Positions 42,439 through 51,431 of a DNA stretch of 64,000 bases are shown one piece after another (position 1 is the first letter of the stretch; each line of letters begins with the position of its first letter). The stretch comes from Haloarcula pellucida. Its GTDB lineage: Archaea; Halobacteriota; Halobacteria; Halobacteriales; Haloarculaceae. The stretch lies in contig NZ_BMOU01000003.1 of assembly GCF_014647235.1 (NCBI RefSeq), forward strand, positions 186,001-250,000, given 5' to 3'. The notes beneath the pieces are model-generated. The model was not told the origin of the DNA and ran no database searches. It saw nothing but the letters and a program-made list of their open reading frames with translations. The translations under genes were made by a program, and so were the position numbers.

Positions 42439-43049
42439 GGCTCTGTCGCTTCCTCGTCGGCGCGACAGGAACACCCGCCCCGTTCCAGCAGTCCGGTGAA
42501 CGTGTACTCGTCACCACACTCCGAACAGGCGACCCGCAGGCTCAGCGTGACGGAGGGGGACGGAATGGTCAGCGACCCCTGTTCGGTGAGCCGAGCGATA
42601 GTCTGGGTGGTCACGGATTCGGTCCGAGAGACGAGTTTGAGGACGGTGTTCCGAGCGCTGTCGACGGAGAGCGTGCTGTCGCGGGCCGTCGTCACGTCGA
42701 GACAGTCGTTGAGGTGGGTTCGGACGGTCTGATAGCTCACGAAGTCGCTGGTGAGCGTCTCCGGGTCCAGTCCGTTGCGCTGGAGTCGGGACTTCGCGTC
42801 GATTCGCTTGCCGGGACCGACGTCGTCGTCCGTGAGGAGTCGGTAGAGGTTGGCCGCCTCGCCGTCGAGCGTCTCCATCCCCGCCGCCCGCATCGCGGAC
42901 CGAAGTATCGCCTCGTTACAGTAGCGTTCGAGGTCACGGAGGCTGTCGCCGTCGGCCCAGCGCTCCCGCAACTCGTCGTCCAGTTCGGTGAGTCCCCGCT
43001 TCTCGGCGACCCGGTCGACCTTGCACGTCGTGCCCGACTCCGCTGACAT
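42435..43049 (-). CDS. rdfA: Rod-determining factor RdfA
   Basis: A 204-residue haloarchaeal protein that matches RdfA: KVDRVAEKRGLTELDDELRERWAD, SLRDLERYCNEAILRSAMRAAG, GEAANLYRLLTDDDVGPG and SDFVSYQTVRTHLNDCLDV, with a zinc-finger-like C-terminal end CSECGDEYTFTGLLERGGCSC. RdfA is known to control rod shape in Haloferax. The region around 1-120 probably binds DNA or a partner. TATA-like TTGATTA (43074-43080) lies 25-31 bases upstream. Its stop overlaps the stop of the convergent SMC-like gene. Confidence 0.87.
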   Translation of the reverse strand: MSAESGTTCKVDRVAEKRGLTELDDELRERWADGDSLRDLERYCNEAILRSAMRAAGMETLDGEAANLYRLLTDDDVGPGKRIDAKSRLQRNGLDPETLTSDFVSYQTVRTHLNDCLDVTTARDSTLSVDSARNTVLKLVSRTESVTTQTIARLTEQGSLTIPSPSVTLSLRVACSECGDEYTFTGLLERGGCSCRADEEATEP

Positions 43050-43130
43050 CGTGTGGTGACTTCGCCGTCGCCGTTGATTAAGGATGTGTTCTGCCCAACG
43101 GGGCGTGACGGGCGAGTGCCGGGAGTGCAG

Positions 43131-45071
43131 TCAGTTCCCGACGTCGTCGTCCGCGTCGATGTCCTCGGTCGCGGCTTCGATTTCGTCGACGGCGGACTCG
43201 TCTTCCATCGTCGAGACGTCGCCGAGGTCTTCGTCCAACATGATGTCCCGGATGGTCCGGCGCATTATCTTCCCGGACCGCGTCTTCGGCAGTTGGTCGA
43301 CGAACTCCAGTTCGCCGACGATAGCGATGGGGCCGACGTCCTGCCGGACCGCCTCCCGGAGTTCCCCTGCCAGCGCTTCGTCGCCGTCGAAGCCGTCTCG
43401 GAGGACGACGAACGCGGCGGCGACTTCGGTCTTCTCCGGGTCGGGTTTGCCGACGACTGCGGCCTCCACGACGGCCTCGTGGGCGACGAGTGCGTCCTCG
43501 ATGTCGGTCGGACCGATGCGGTGGCCGGCGATGGTGATGACCTCGTCTGCACGGCCGCTGAACCAGATGTAGCCGTCCTCGTCCATCGAGACGGCGTCGC
43601 CGACCCAGTACAGGTCCTCTATCTGTTGCCAGTATTCGAGTTCGTACCGGTCGTGACCCTCCCAGAGCGTCGGCGTCATGCCGGGGAACGGCTTCTCGAC
43701 GACGAGCGCGCCCTCCTCGCCGGGTTCGAGCGGTTCGCCGTCGAAGTCGACGACCGTCACTTCGATGCCCGGCAGCGCGATGCCCGCAGAGCCCGGCTTT
43801 ATCGGGAGCGTGTTGATGCCGTACGGGTTGCCGATAATCGGACCGCCGGTCTCGGTCTGCCACATGTGGTCGATGACGGGCACCTCGTCGTCGAGAACTT
43901 CCGTCTGGAGCCACTCCCACGCCGGCGGGTTGAGCGGTTCGCCGGCCGAGAACACCGCTTCGAGCGAGGAGAGGTCAGCGCGTTCGTGGAACGTGTCGTC
44001 GTAGCCGGCCAGCGCGCGAATCGCCGTCGGCGCGGTGAATATCTTGTCTACGCTGTGCCGTTCGACGAGGTCCCACCAGACGCCGGCGTCTGGATACACC
44101 GGCGTCCCCTCGTAGACGACTGTCGTCGACCCGGTCAAGAGGGGCGCATAGACGATGTAGGAGTGGCCGACGATCCAGCCGATGTCCGAGGTGGCGAACC
44201 ACGTGTCCGTCTCGTCGAGGTCGAACATCCACTGTCCCATCCCGTAGACGTGGGTCTGATAGCCGCCGTGCTGATGGACGGTTCCCTTCGGCTTGCCCGT
44301 CGTCCCCGACGTCGGGAGGATGAACGCGGGATCGGTCGCGTCCAGCTCGACGTGTGAGGTGTCTTCGCCCGCGCCCGCTGCCAGTGCGTCGTCCCAGTCG
44401 GTCTCGGACTCTCGCAGGTCGGCCGACGCCTCACCGCGGGAGAGTACGATGGTGTCGTCGACGATGTCGTTGACCGACTCGTGGTCGTCGAAACAGCGGT
44501 CGACTATCGACTTTAGGTCGACCGTGCCGCCGTCGCGAAAGCCCACGTCGGCCGTCAGAAGGAGCTTCGGTTCGGCCAGTTCGATGCGGTCCGCGAGCGC
44601 ACCGGCCCCGAACCCACCGAAGACGACAGAGTGAATCGCACCGATGCGCGTACAAGCGAGCATGGAGACGACGGCCTCCGGACACATGGGCATGTAGATG
44701 GTGACGCGGTCGCCCTTCTCGACGCCGTACGCCCGGAGCATTCCCGCGACCCGTTTCACTTCGTGGTGCAGTTCTGCGTAGGTGTACACCGCGTTGTCGT
44801 CGCGTTCGCCGGTCTCGAACACCATCGCCGCGCGGTTGCCGCCGCCGTTCTCGACGTGGTAGTCGACGGCGTTGTAACTGATGTTCGTCCGTCCGCCGGG
44901 GAACCACGCGAAGTCGCCGACGCCCGCCTCCTCGTACACGGCGTCCCACTGCTCGAACCAGTTCAGGTTGTCGGCGACGCGTGCCCAGAGCGTCTCGGGA
45001 CTCTCTTTGCCTTCCCGAATGAGCGCGCGTAACTGCGGCGTGACGAGGTCGTAGTCCGTATCGGTCGTCAT
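43131..45071 (-). CDS. acs: Acetyl-CoA synthetase (AMP-forming) or propionyl-CoA synthetase
   Basis: A 646-residue adenylate-forming ligase. ATP motif LPTSGTTGKPKG, the acyl-pocket motif HMWQTETGG, and YWVGDAVSMDEDGYIWFSGRADEVI are typical of AcsA. The C-terminal lysine in LPKTRSGKIMRRTIR is the catalytic/acetylation lysine. The acidic tail of about 30 residues is haloarchaeal. It activates acetate or a similar short acid with CoA. ATG 45071 is chosen; a TATA-like TTGATAAATG (45101-45110) lies about 30-40 bases ahead. Its direction is the same as rdfA. Confidence 0.93.
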   Translation of the reverse strand: MTTDTDYDLVTPQLRALIREGKESPETLWARVADNLNWFEQWDAVYEEAGVGDFAWFPGGRTNISYNAVDYHVENGGGNRAAMVFETGERDDNAVYTYAELHHEVKRVAGMLRAYGVEKGDRVTIYMPMCPEAVVSMLACTRIGAIHSVVFGGFGAGALADRIELAEPKLLLTADVGFRDGGTVDLKSIVDRCFDDHESVNDIVDDTIVLSRGEASADLRESETDWDDALAAGAGEDTSHVELDATDPAFILPTSGTTGKPKGTVHQHGGYQTHVYGMGQWMFDLDETDTWFATSDIGWIVGHSYIVYAPLLTGSTTVVYEGTPVYPDAGVWWDLVERHSVDKIFTAPTAIRALAGYDDTFHERADLSSLEAVFSAGEPLNPPAWEWLQTEVLDDEVPVIDHMWQTETGGPIIGNPYGINTLPIKPGSAGIALPGIEVTVVDFDGEPLEPGEEGALVVEKPFPGMTPTLWEGHDRYELEYWQQIEDLYWVGDAVSMDEDGYIWFSGRADEVITIAGHRIGPTDIEDALVAHEAVVEAAVVGKPDPEKTEVAAAFVVLRDGFDGDEALAGELREAVRQDVGPIAIVGELEFVDQLPKTRSGKIMRRTIRDIMLDEDLGDVSTMEDESAVDEIEAATEDIDADDDVGN

Positions 45072-45100
45072 AGTGTCTGTCTCGCTCTTCAGTACATCAT

Positions 45101-45110
45101 CATTTATCAA
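45101..45110 (-). promoter_or_regulatory. TATA-like box for acs
   Basis: Minus strand TTGATAAATG upstream of ATG 45071. Confidence 0.5.
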
Positions 45111-45267
45111 TATGGTTTCCGGGCGACGTTTCCGGAGGCTCGCGCTCGACTGATCGGGGACAGTGGTACGACAGACAGGCGGCACGACGAGCGGGCGCCG
45201 TCGAGCGTGAGCGTGTTCGCCGGCGGTCGCTGCGGACGGGACGTCGAGACGCGGCGGCGAACGCACC

Positions 45268-45453
45268 TCAGAACTCGGGGTCGTCGACGACGGCGTCGCC
45301 ACACCGCGGGCACAGCAGACGGCGGCGTTCGACCCCATCGTCGGCGACCCAGTCGCCGTCGGCGGGGCTCTGATGGTCACACGTCGGGCAGAACAGCATC
45401 GTCTTCGCGTGGTGCTGGTCGGGAGGTTGCGAGGAGGGTCTGAGGAGGGTCAT
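45268..45453 (-). CDS. Small zinc-ribbon protein
   Basis: A 61-residue protein with two CxxC pairs, CPTCDHQSP and CPRCGDAV, spaced by about 26 residues. It begins at ATG 45453, which overlaps the stop of the upstream membrane-protein gene (ATGA overlap), so the two are one operon. A start at the internal MLFCPTC is an alternative. Function unknown. Confidence 0.65.
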   Translation of the reverse strand: MTLLRPSSQPPDQHHAKTMLFCPTCDHQSPADGDWVADDGVERRRLLCPRCGDAVVDDPEF

Positions 45454-45719
45454 CTCTCGGGGGAGTACTCGTGGCCGATGGCCGCACACAGGACGTTCAG
45501 GACGACGAGGCCGACGACGAACAGCGGCGCGGTGGCGACGACGCCGGTCAGGAGCGACCCGACGATGATCAGCGGGAGGGGAATCGTCGCCCAGAAGGCG
45601 GCGGCCCGCACGGCCGTGAGACACGACGTGGCGATACTGGACGCCAGCGTCCGGACGGTCCCGGTGGCTGGCAGTCGTGGGAGGGAGGAGTCGACGGTGG
45701 ACATGAGTGCTTCGGGCAT
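45450..45719 (-). CDS. Small membrane protein
   Basis: An 89-residue protein with one or two hydrophobic helices in the second half (ATIPLPLIIVGSLLTGVVATAPLFVVGLVVLNVL). ATG 45719 is chosen over 45704 because TATA-like CGTTATATTG (45741-45750) is centred about 26 bases upstream. It forms an overlapping pair with the downstream zinc-ribbon gene. No family recognised. Confidence 0.6.
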   Translation of the reverse strand: MPEALMSTVDSSLPRLPATGTVRTLASSIATSCLTAVRAAAFWATIPLPLIIVGSLLTGVVATAPLFVVGLVVLNVLCAAIGHEYSPER

Positions 45720-46074
45720 CTCTTCTGTGGACCCACACCCCAATATAACGGACAGACGGTTAGCGTCGATTCAGAACGGTTCAGTCGCGAACGCCGATTT
45801 TAGCCGATTTTACGGACCGTGCTGGCGCAGATAAAACGATCTGAAAACGCTTTAGACTCTTCATAATCGGTTTGAAGGCGTTTTCCGCACCGGCGCCCCG
45901 GCTTGAATCGAGGGTATGACCGGCACGAATCAAACGGCACCGACGCGACGTGTCGACGGCCGAGGAACGTTGACGGCGAATCTCGTCTGTGAGGCACACC
46001 CACCGTACACCGACGATGGTCGATGCGATTCTCCCACGTGGCGACAGGGTGAATCGGTCGGCGTCCCTCGGCGA
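45720..46074. other. Gene-free interval with tandem repeat and stem
   Basis: Contains the promoter for the small membrane protein. A perfect 10-base tandem repeat GCCGATTTTA lies at 45793-45802 and 45803-45812. An inverted repeat GAAAACGC (45843-45850) and GCGTTTTC (45878-45885) could form a stem. No convincing gene; the plus-strand frame from 45916 overlaps the next gene antisense. Confidence 0.35.
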
Positions 46075-46260
46075 CTATCCTCGAACTTCGAGGAGTATCG
46101 CGGGGAGCACGACACCGATGAGCAATCCGACGCCGATGGCGATCTCGACGCTATTGGTCAGTTCCTGACTCGCGTAGAACCCGACCAGCGCGAGTACGAT
46201 ACCTGCGCCGATGATCGAGTTGTCACTCGGGTCCATCGCTGACGTGTTCTGTTCGCCCAT
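46075..46260 (-). CDS. Small two-helix membrane protein
   Basis: A 61-residue protein: an N-terminal polar part MGEQNTSAMDPSDNS, then two hydrophobic helices (IIGAGIVLALVGFYAS and IAIGVGLLIGVVLPAILL). An AT-rich TTTTTATTCTC lies about 25-35 bases before ATG 46260. Function unknown. Confidence 0.6.
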   Translation of the reverse strand: MGEQNTSAMDPSDNSIIGAGIVLALVGFYASQELTNSVEIAIGVGLLIGVVLPAILLEVRG

Positions 46261-46311
46261 GGCGGTGTGTAATTATAGCGGAGAGAATAAAAACTATATG
46301 TTCGTTGAAGG

Positions 46312-46545
46312 GTGGCGCGCGGCGACGACCGCTGTTTGGAGACGGAATTTCGGTCCCAGTGGACCGAACGGATGGCGACGATGGCGGACGAAGGCGACCT
46401 ATTCACCGAGTTCGTCGGCGGCTTCGACCTCGACGAGCGAATCCTCGCTGTCCCTCGGTTCCGGATCGGTACGTATCGCTCTAGCGTCTATATGTGCGTA
46501 CTCGCCGTCGTCGCTACTTATATAGGGCTATTAGAAGCGCTCTAA
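46312..46545 (+). CDS. Small protein with C-terminal membrane helix
   Basis: A frame of up to 77 residues starting at GTG 46312, or 57 residues from ATG 46372. The conserved-looking part is MATMADEGDLFTEFVGGFDLDE then RILAVPRFRIGTYR and a hydrophobic C-terminal helix SVYMCVLAVVATYIGLLEAL. No family recognised. It is divergent from the small membrane gene; they share an AT-rich promoter region. Confidence 0.5.
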   Translation: MARGDDRCLETEFRSQWTERMATMADEGDLFTEFVGGFDLDERILAVPRFRIGTYRSSVYMCVLAVVATYIGLLEAL

Positions 46546-46571
46546 CCGGACCCGTTCGGAGTCGGTGCTGT

Positions 46572-47627
46572 ATGTCGGATGGACCCGAGACGTCGTCGGG
46601 GCGAACAGCCAACGGAGTCACACAGCGAATCGGTCGCCGGGCGTTTGTCGCCGGGACGGGTGCCGTCGGCGCGACGGCACTCGGCGTCCCGGGGGTCGCT
46701 GCCTCCGCGGTCGACGAGAGCGACGACGATGAGACTGGTGAGGGAACCTGTGGCGTGAGCAGCGTCGACTCGGACCCCGAACTCATCGCCCACCGGGGAT
46801 TCGCGGGGGTCTACCCGGAGAACACGGTCGGTGCCGTGGAGGCTGCCTCTCGCGGTGGCAAGGCACCACAGGCGGCTTCACGCGGGGCCGATAGTATCGA
46901 GATAGACGTCCTCCCGACTGCCGAGGGCGACGTGGTAGTGTTCCACGACTCCCGGCTGGCCGAACGTGACGGCGGCGAACGCGGACTGACCGACACGTCC
47001 GGCGTCGTCTGGGAGACGGACACGGAGACGGTGACAAATGCCGAGGTGCTTCGGAGCGGTGAGACGGTCCCGCTGTTGACCGACGTGCTGGACGCGATTC
47101 CGTCCGGCGTGGGCGTGAACGTCGAGTTGAAGAACCCCGGGTCGTTCGACCTCGAGTTCGCCGTGAACCTCTCGGCCGAGAAACTCGCCGCACAGAAGTC
47201 GACGTGGCGATCGTTCGTCCACCGTGTGCTCGACGTCGTAGACGAGTACTCACACGAGTTCCTGTTCTCCTCGTTCTACGAGGCGGCGCTGGCCGTGACG
47301 CGAGCGAACTCGTCCTATCCCGTCGCACCGCTCCTCTGGGACTCCATCGAGGACGGCCTCGACATCGCCCGGACCTACGACGCCGAGGCCATCCACCCGC
47401 CGTACAACATGGTGCAGGGGACGCCGTTCTACGCGGACGACTACTACACGGAGGGCTCGGAGTGGGCAGACATCGACCTCGTCTCGGTCGCAGACGAGGA
47501 GGGCCGCGCCGTGAACGTCTACACAGTCGGTACGTGGTATCAGTACGACCGCCTCGCGGCCGCCGGCGTCGACGGCGTCATCGCCGACTACCCTAACCTG
47601 GGCCGCTTTGGCGCGAGAGACGACTGA
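46572..47627 (+). CDS. Tat-exported glycerophosphodiester phosphodiesterase-like protein
   Basis: A 351-residue protein. The N-terminus has a twin-arginine signal (GRRAFVAGTGAVGATALGVPGVAAS), so it acts outside the membrane. Mature-domain motifs are ELIAHRGFAGVYPENT, DSIEIDVLPTAEGDVVVFHD, and ELKNPGSFD; AEAIHPPYN and the ending GVDGVIADYP complete a GDPD TIM barrel. It would hydrolyse glycerophosphodiesters to glycerol-3-phosphate and an alcohol. Upstream and downstream genes are unrelated, so regulation is unknown. Start at ATG 46572. Confidence 0.9.
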   Translation: MSDGPETSSGRTANGVTQRIGRRAFVAGTGAVGATALGVPGVAASAVDESDDDETGEGTCGVSSVDSDPELIAHRGFAGVYPENTVGAVEAASRGGKAPQAASRGADSIEIDVLPTAEGDVVVFHDSRLAERDGGERGLTDTSGVVWETDTETVTNAEVLRSGETVPLLTDVLDAIPSGVGVNVELKNPGSFDLEFAVNLSAEKLAAQKSTWRSFVHRVLDVVDEYSHEFLFSSFYEAALAVTRANSSYPVAPLLWDSIEDGLDIARTYDAEAIHPPYNMVQGTPFYADDYYTEGSEWADIDLVSVADEEGRAVNVYTVGTWYQYDRLAAAGVDGVIADYPNLGRFGARDD

Positions 47628-47788
47628 GCCGAGTCAGGGCGGTTCCGACCGTCAGGTCGCCCTCGTTCGGCGTCGGACCCGCCAGCGAAATAGGGGATCG
47701 TGGGAGGTGGACCGGCACCCGGTTCCGTTACTCGCTTTCGTGGCTCCGCTTTTGCTCACCGCACGCCTGCGGAGGCGGCGTCGCCGCG

Positions 47789-48406
47789 TTACAGTCCCCG
47801 GAACACGCGTATCGTGTCCCGCGCCGTCGGTTCCCGGATGAGTTGGGCGAATCCCAACTCGGAGAAGACAGCTTTCCAGTTCCGATGGAACAGCGGGAAC
47901 TCGTCGTCGACGTAGCTCACCTCGCCGTCTTCCCGGCCTCGCTCGGGGCTGTTGCCCTCGTTTTCGGCAGTCACCAGCAGGTCACCGCAGACGCGGGCTA
48001 TCTCCTCGAACACCCACACGTCGTCCGGGTGGATGTGCTGGAGCGTCTCGACGGTGTAGACGACGTCGAACGCGTCGTCCGAGAACGCTTCGACGACGTC
48101 CTCGATCGCGCCGGTGTGGAACGTCCCGGTCTCGGCGAGTCGCGGGTAGGTCTCTGCCATCACGTCGAAGGCGTCGGGGTTGATGTCGACGCCAGTGAGG
48201 TCCTCGTAGCCGTGGTTCCGGAGGTGTGCGAGGTGGCGGCCGGAGCCACACCCGATCTCGAGAATCGCTGCGTCGTCCGATACGTAGTGGCCCAGCACGT
48301 CGACGAGCGTCTCGCTCACCTCGTTCGGACCGATGTCGGCGTAGTACGTCGGCGAGTACTTGCCCGAGCGCTCGGCCCAGTCCCGGCGAACGTCGTCCGG
48401 TTCCAT
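47789..48406 (-). CDS. SAM-dependent class I methyltransferase
   Basis: A 205-residue soluble methyltransferase with the SAM motif AILEIGCGSGRHLAHL, the acidic GVDINPDAF, DAFDVVYTVETLQHI and a later VTAENEGN strand. The substrate is unknown. ATG 48406 is chosen; a TATA-like CATTTACC (48428-48436) lies 22-30 bases ahead. It runs divergent from the ABC operon, with 188 bases between the starts. Confidence 0.82.
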   Translation of the reverse strand: MEPDDVRRDWAERSGKYSPTYYADIGPNEVSETLVDVLGHYVSDDAAILEIGCGSGRHLAHLRNHGYEDLTGVDINPDAFDVMAETYPRLAETGTFHTGAIEDVVEAFSDDAFDVVYTVETLQHIHPDDVWVFEEIARVCGDLLVTAENEGNSPERGREDGEVSYVDDEFPLFHRNWKAVFSELGFAQLIREPTARDTIRVFRGL

Positions 48407-48594
48407 AGGGGGACCCACGCAGTCGAGTGGTAAATGGGCCTCGGACTCGGGTCGGCCGCGGTCGTCCGGTCGCAGCGTCGTCACGCTTCGGGGAGTGTCG
48501 CGGGACGGCGGCGACCCGACTGTGGCTTCGGATGGTCCCAGACGGTGGATCCACCCAAATGGTTAATAAATACACAGTTCCTCTGTGCTAGGTA

Positions 48595-50466
48595 ATGTCA
48601 ATCGATGATGGGGTTTCCCACACGCTCTCTCGTCCGACCCGGCGTGGTCTGCTCCGGGCGCTGGGCATCGGCGTCGCATCGTCGGCAGCAGGCTGTAACG
48701 GGCTGTTCGGTGACGGTGGCGGCACCACTACCACCCAGACGCAGACCGGCGTCGACACCGACGGGGCGGGACGACGGGAACCGGCCGGCGAGTTCGTCGG
48801 CGTCGCCGGGTCCGACGCCAACTCGCTGAACTGGCTGTTCACCAACGACACCACGTCCGGGGCGTTCGTCGGCCTCACGCTCGACGGTGCGTGGGCCGTG
48901 GACGACGACCAGAACGTGTTCCCGCTCTGGGCCGAACCGTCGACGGACGACGGCCAGACCTACCGGATCACGCTCCGTGACAACCTCCGATGGGGCGGCG
49001 GGTACGGCAGGATGACCGCCGAGGACTGGGTGTACATGATACGGAACGTCTTTCAGGGGGAGGACAACTGGGCGGGCTATACGAACGCTGGCGACTGGTT
49101 CCGGCAGGGCGAGCCGATTCCGGTCGAGCGGATCGACGACCTGACCTTCGAGATCCGGCTTCCCGACGTCGACCCGTCGTTCCCGCTCAAGCCAGTCATG
49201 TGGGGCCAGAGCTGTCTTCCGAAGGGGATTCTGGAGACGTACGTTCCCGACAAGGACACACAGGGTCTCCAGCAGGACGAGGAAATCAACCAACTCCAGT
49301 ACACCGGCAATCTCGGCCCGTACACGTTCGAGGAGTGGGAGCGAGAGTCGCAGTACGTCACCACGCGCAACGACGAGTACTACGTCCGCGAACTCGACGA
49401 CGTCGGCGAGGAGTGGCGCAACGCACCGTACTTCGACTCGTACACGATACGGGTCATCTCCGAGGAGTCCTCTCGGTTGAACGCGCTACGGGAGGGGGAA
49501 GTGACGAGCGCCGGCATCCCTCCGCAGAACGCTCGGGAGTTTCAGGAACTCGAAACGGTCGACGTGTACGTCCAGCCACAACCGTTCGTGCAAGCGCTCA
49601 AGTACAACATGCGGGCCAACGGGTGGCGACTGTTCAGGAAGGTTCCGGCCCGGCAGGCGTTCGTCTGTGCCGTCAACAAGCAGACGCTCGCAGGGAACCT
49701 CTATCGCGGGTTCGCCGAACCGGCCTTCACGATGCAGCCACGGTTCTCTAAGTGGTACGTCGAGGCGGGCATCGAACAGTACCGCTTCGGTGTCGACGAC
49801 CTCTACGGGCCGGACCCGGCCAGACGGCGGATGCGCCGTGCCATCGAGGGGACCGACTACCGGTACGACGGTGACACGCTCCTCGGCCCGGACGGGTCGG
49901 CGGTGACGCTCTCGCTGTACGCCAGTACAGCGAGCAGGACCAACCAGACGCTGGCGGAACTCGTCGCTCAAGAGGTCGAATCGAACCTCGGTATCGGCGT
50001 CCGCATCGAGACGGTGCCGGGCAACACGTTCCAGCAGAAGTACGCGGCGAACAGTCCGCCGAGGGGGACGGAGGTCCCGTGGAGCGCCGGCCTGTTCAAC
50101 GGTGGGCCACGCGACGTCTCAGTCAGTCAGGAACCGTGGGACATGTCCGTCGTCCTCGGGTTCAACACCTACCCGCGAACGCCAAGTTCGAGTGCCACGT
50201 TCTTCAGGACACGGGGGAACGTCAATTATTACGGCTACGTCCCCGAGTCGAACATCCCGGAACTGTACGCCAAGGCGTCCCGAACCGTCGACGAGGAGCG
50301 GCGACGAGAGCTATTCGCCGAGGTGTTCGAGAAACTCGCCCGTGAACAGCCCTTTGGCTTCCTGCTGATGCCGTCGAACATCGTCGGCGCACAGGACGAA
50401 CTCGTCGGACCGACGGAGACGTTCGCGAGCGGCTGGAACTCCCAGACGTACTACTTCGAGTCATGA
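48595..50466 (+). CDS. ABC transporter substrate-binding lipoprotein (peptide/nickel, family 5)
   Basis: A 623-residue extracellular solute-binding protein of the dipeptide/oligopeptide group. The N-terminus has RRGLLRALGIGVASSAAGCNG: twin-arginine signal followed by a lipobox with Cys39, so it is likely anchored by lipid outside the membrane. A Thr-rich linker follows. Family motifs are SLNWLFTNDT, LWAEPSTDDGQTYRITLR, and WGGGYGRMTAEDWVYMI. TGA overlaps the ATG of the first permease (ATGA). The operon structure suggests one complete importer. Peptides or another oligo-compound is the likely substrate. Confidence 0.9.
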   Translation: MSIDDGVSHTLSRPTRRGLLRALGIGVASSAAGCNGLFGDGGGTTTTQTQTGVDTDGAGRREPAGEFVGVAGSDANSLNWLFTNDTTSGAFVGLTLDGAWAVDDDQNVFPLWAEPSTDDGQTYRITLRDNLRWGGGYGRMTAEDWVYMIRNVFQGEDNWAGYTNAGDWFRQGEPIPVERIDDLTFEIRLPDVDPSFPLKPVMWGQSCLPKGILETYVPDKDTQGLQQDEEINQLQYTGNLGPYTFEEWERESQYVTTRNDEYYVRELDDVGEEWRNAPYFDSYTIRVISEESSRLNALREGEVTSAGIPPQNAREFQELETVDVYVQPQPFVQALKYNMRANGWRLFRKVPARQAFVCAVNKQTLAGNLYRGFAEPAFTMQPRFSKWYVEAGIEQYRFGVDDLYGPDPARRRMRRAIEGTDYRYDGDTLLGPDGSAVTLSLYASTASRTNQTLAELVAQEVESNLGIGVRIETVPGNTFQQKYAANSPPRGTEVPWSAGLFNGGPRDVSVSQEPWDMSVVLGFNTYPRTPSSSATFFRTRGNVNYYGYVPESNIPELYAKASRTVDEERRRELFAEVFEKLAREQPFGFLLMPSNIVGAQDELVGPTETFASGWNSQTYYFES

Positions 50467-51431
50467 GGTGGTACGTCGCCCGGCGGCTCCTCTGGGCGGT
50501 CGTCGCCACGTTCGTCATCCTCTCGATAACGTGGGCACTGCTGTACGTCACAGAGCAACAGGCGCTCACCAGCATCCAGTTTCAGGCCGCCGTCTCCGGT
50601 GGCGACGCGGAGGCCGCCAGAGCGGCCTACGAGCAACAGCGCGGCCTCGACCGGCCGCTGTGGCGGCAGTACGCCGACTACATGACCAACATGGCGACGT
50701 TCAACTGGGGATACAGCACCTCTCGGGGCCAGCCGGTGACCGCGGCTATCGCGGACGCGCTCCCGTATACGATGATGTACTCCGTGCCGTGGACGATTCT
50801 GACGGTCGCCTTCGGGCTGTCTATCGGCCTGTACTCGGCGACGCACCAGTACTCCCGGTTCGACTACGCCGCGACGTTCCTCGCCTTCTTCGGGTACGCG
50901 ATCCCGAACTTCTGGTTCGGCATCGTCCTGCTGGTGCTGTTTGGCGTCCACCTCGACCTCGTCCCCATCGTCTTCGACCCGGACGCACCCGTGTTCAGTC
51001 TGGCCAACGCCAGACAGCTCGTCTTGCCCGTGTTCGTCCTGACGACGGGGTCTATCGCGAGCCTGACGCGGTACACCCGGGCGGAGGCGCTGGAGTACGT
51101 CGAGGCCACCTTCACGAAGACGGCGAAGGCGAAAGGCGTCTCGGAGCGACGGATACTGCTGTTGCACGTGCTTCGGCCCGCCGCCGTGCCGCTCTCGACG
51201 ATTCTGGTGGCGGACCTGCTCGGACTGTTCATCGCGAGTTCGTACCTCGTCGAGGTGGTGTTCGGCATCCCGGGGCTCGGACAGTTGAGTTTCAAGGCCA
51301 TCCAGAATCAGGATACGCCGCTGGTGCTGGCGACGACGCTCGTCGGCGTGTTCATCGCCGTCGTCGGCAACCTGTTACAGGACATCGCTTACACGGTACT
51401 CGACCCCCGCATCGACTACGGTGACCGCTGA
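50463..51431 (+). CDS. ABC transporter permease (DppB-type)
   Basis: A 322-residue permease with six hydrophobic helices. The EAA-like motif reads FTKTAKAKGVSERRILLLHVLRPA and the C-terminal HFGI-type segment VEVVFGIPGLGQLSFKAIQNQD is standard for DppB. Start overlaps the previous gene by four bases, and stop overlaps the next ATG by one base (TGATG). It pairs with the next permease to form the membrane channel. Confidence 0.93.
   Translation: MRWYVARRLLWAVVATFVILSITWALLYVTEQQALTSIQFQAAVSGGDAEAARAAYEQQRGLDRPLWRQYADYMTNMATFNWGYSTSRGQPVTAAIADALPYTMMYSVPWTILTVAFGLSIGLYSATHQYSRFDYAATFLAFFGYAIPNFWFGIVLLVLFGVHLDLVPIVFDPDAPVFSLANARQLVLPVFVLTTGSIASLTRYTRAEALEYVEATFTKTAKAKGVSERRILLLHVLRPAAVPLSTILVADLLGLFIASSYLVEVVFGIPGLGQLSFKAIQNQDTPLVLATTLVGVFIAVVGNLLQDIAYTVLDPRIDYGDR

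Noticed and set aside
45916-46242. Plus-strand frame of 108 codons
   Set aside because: Its second half runs antisense to the small membrane protein gene, there is no promoter-like box, and composition is not protein-like.
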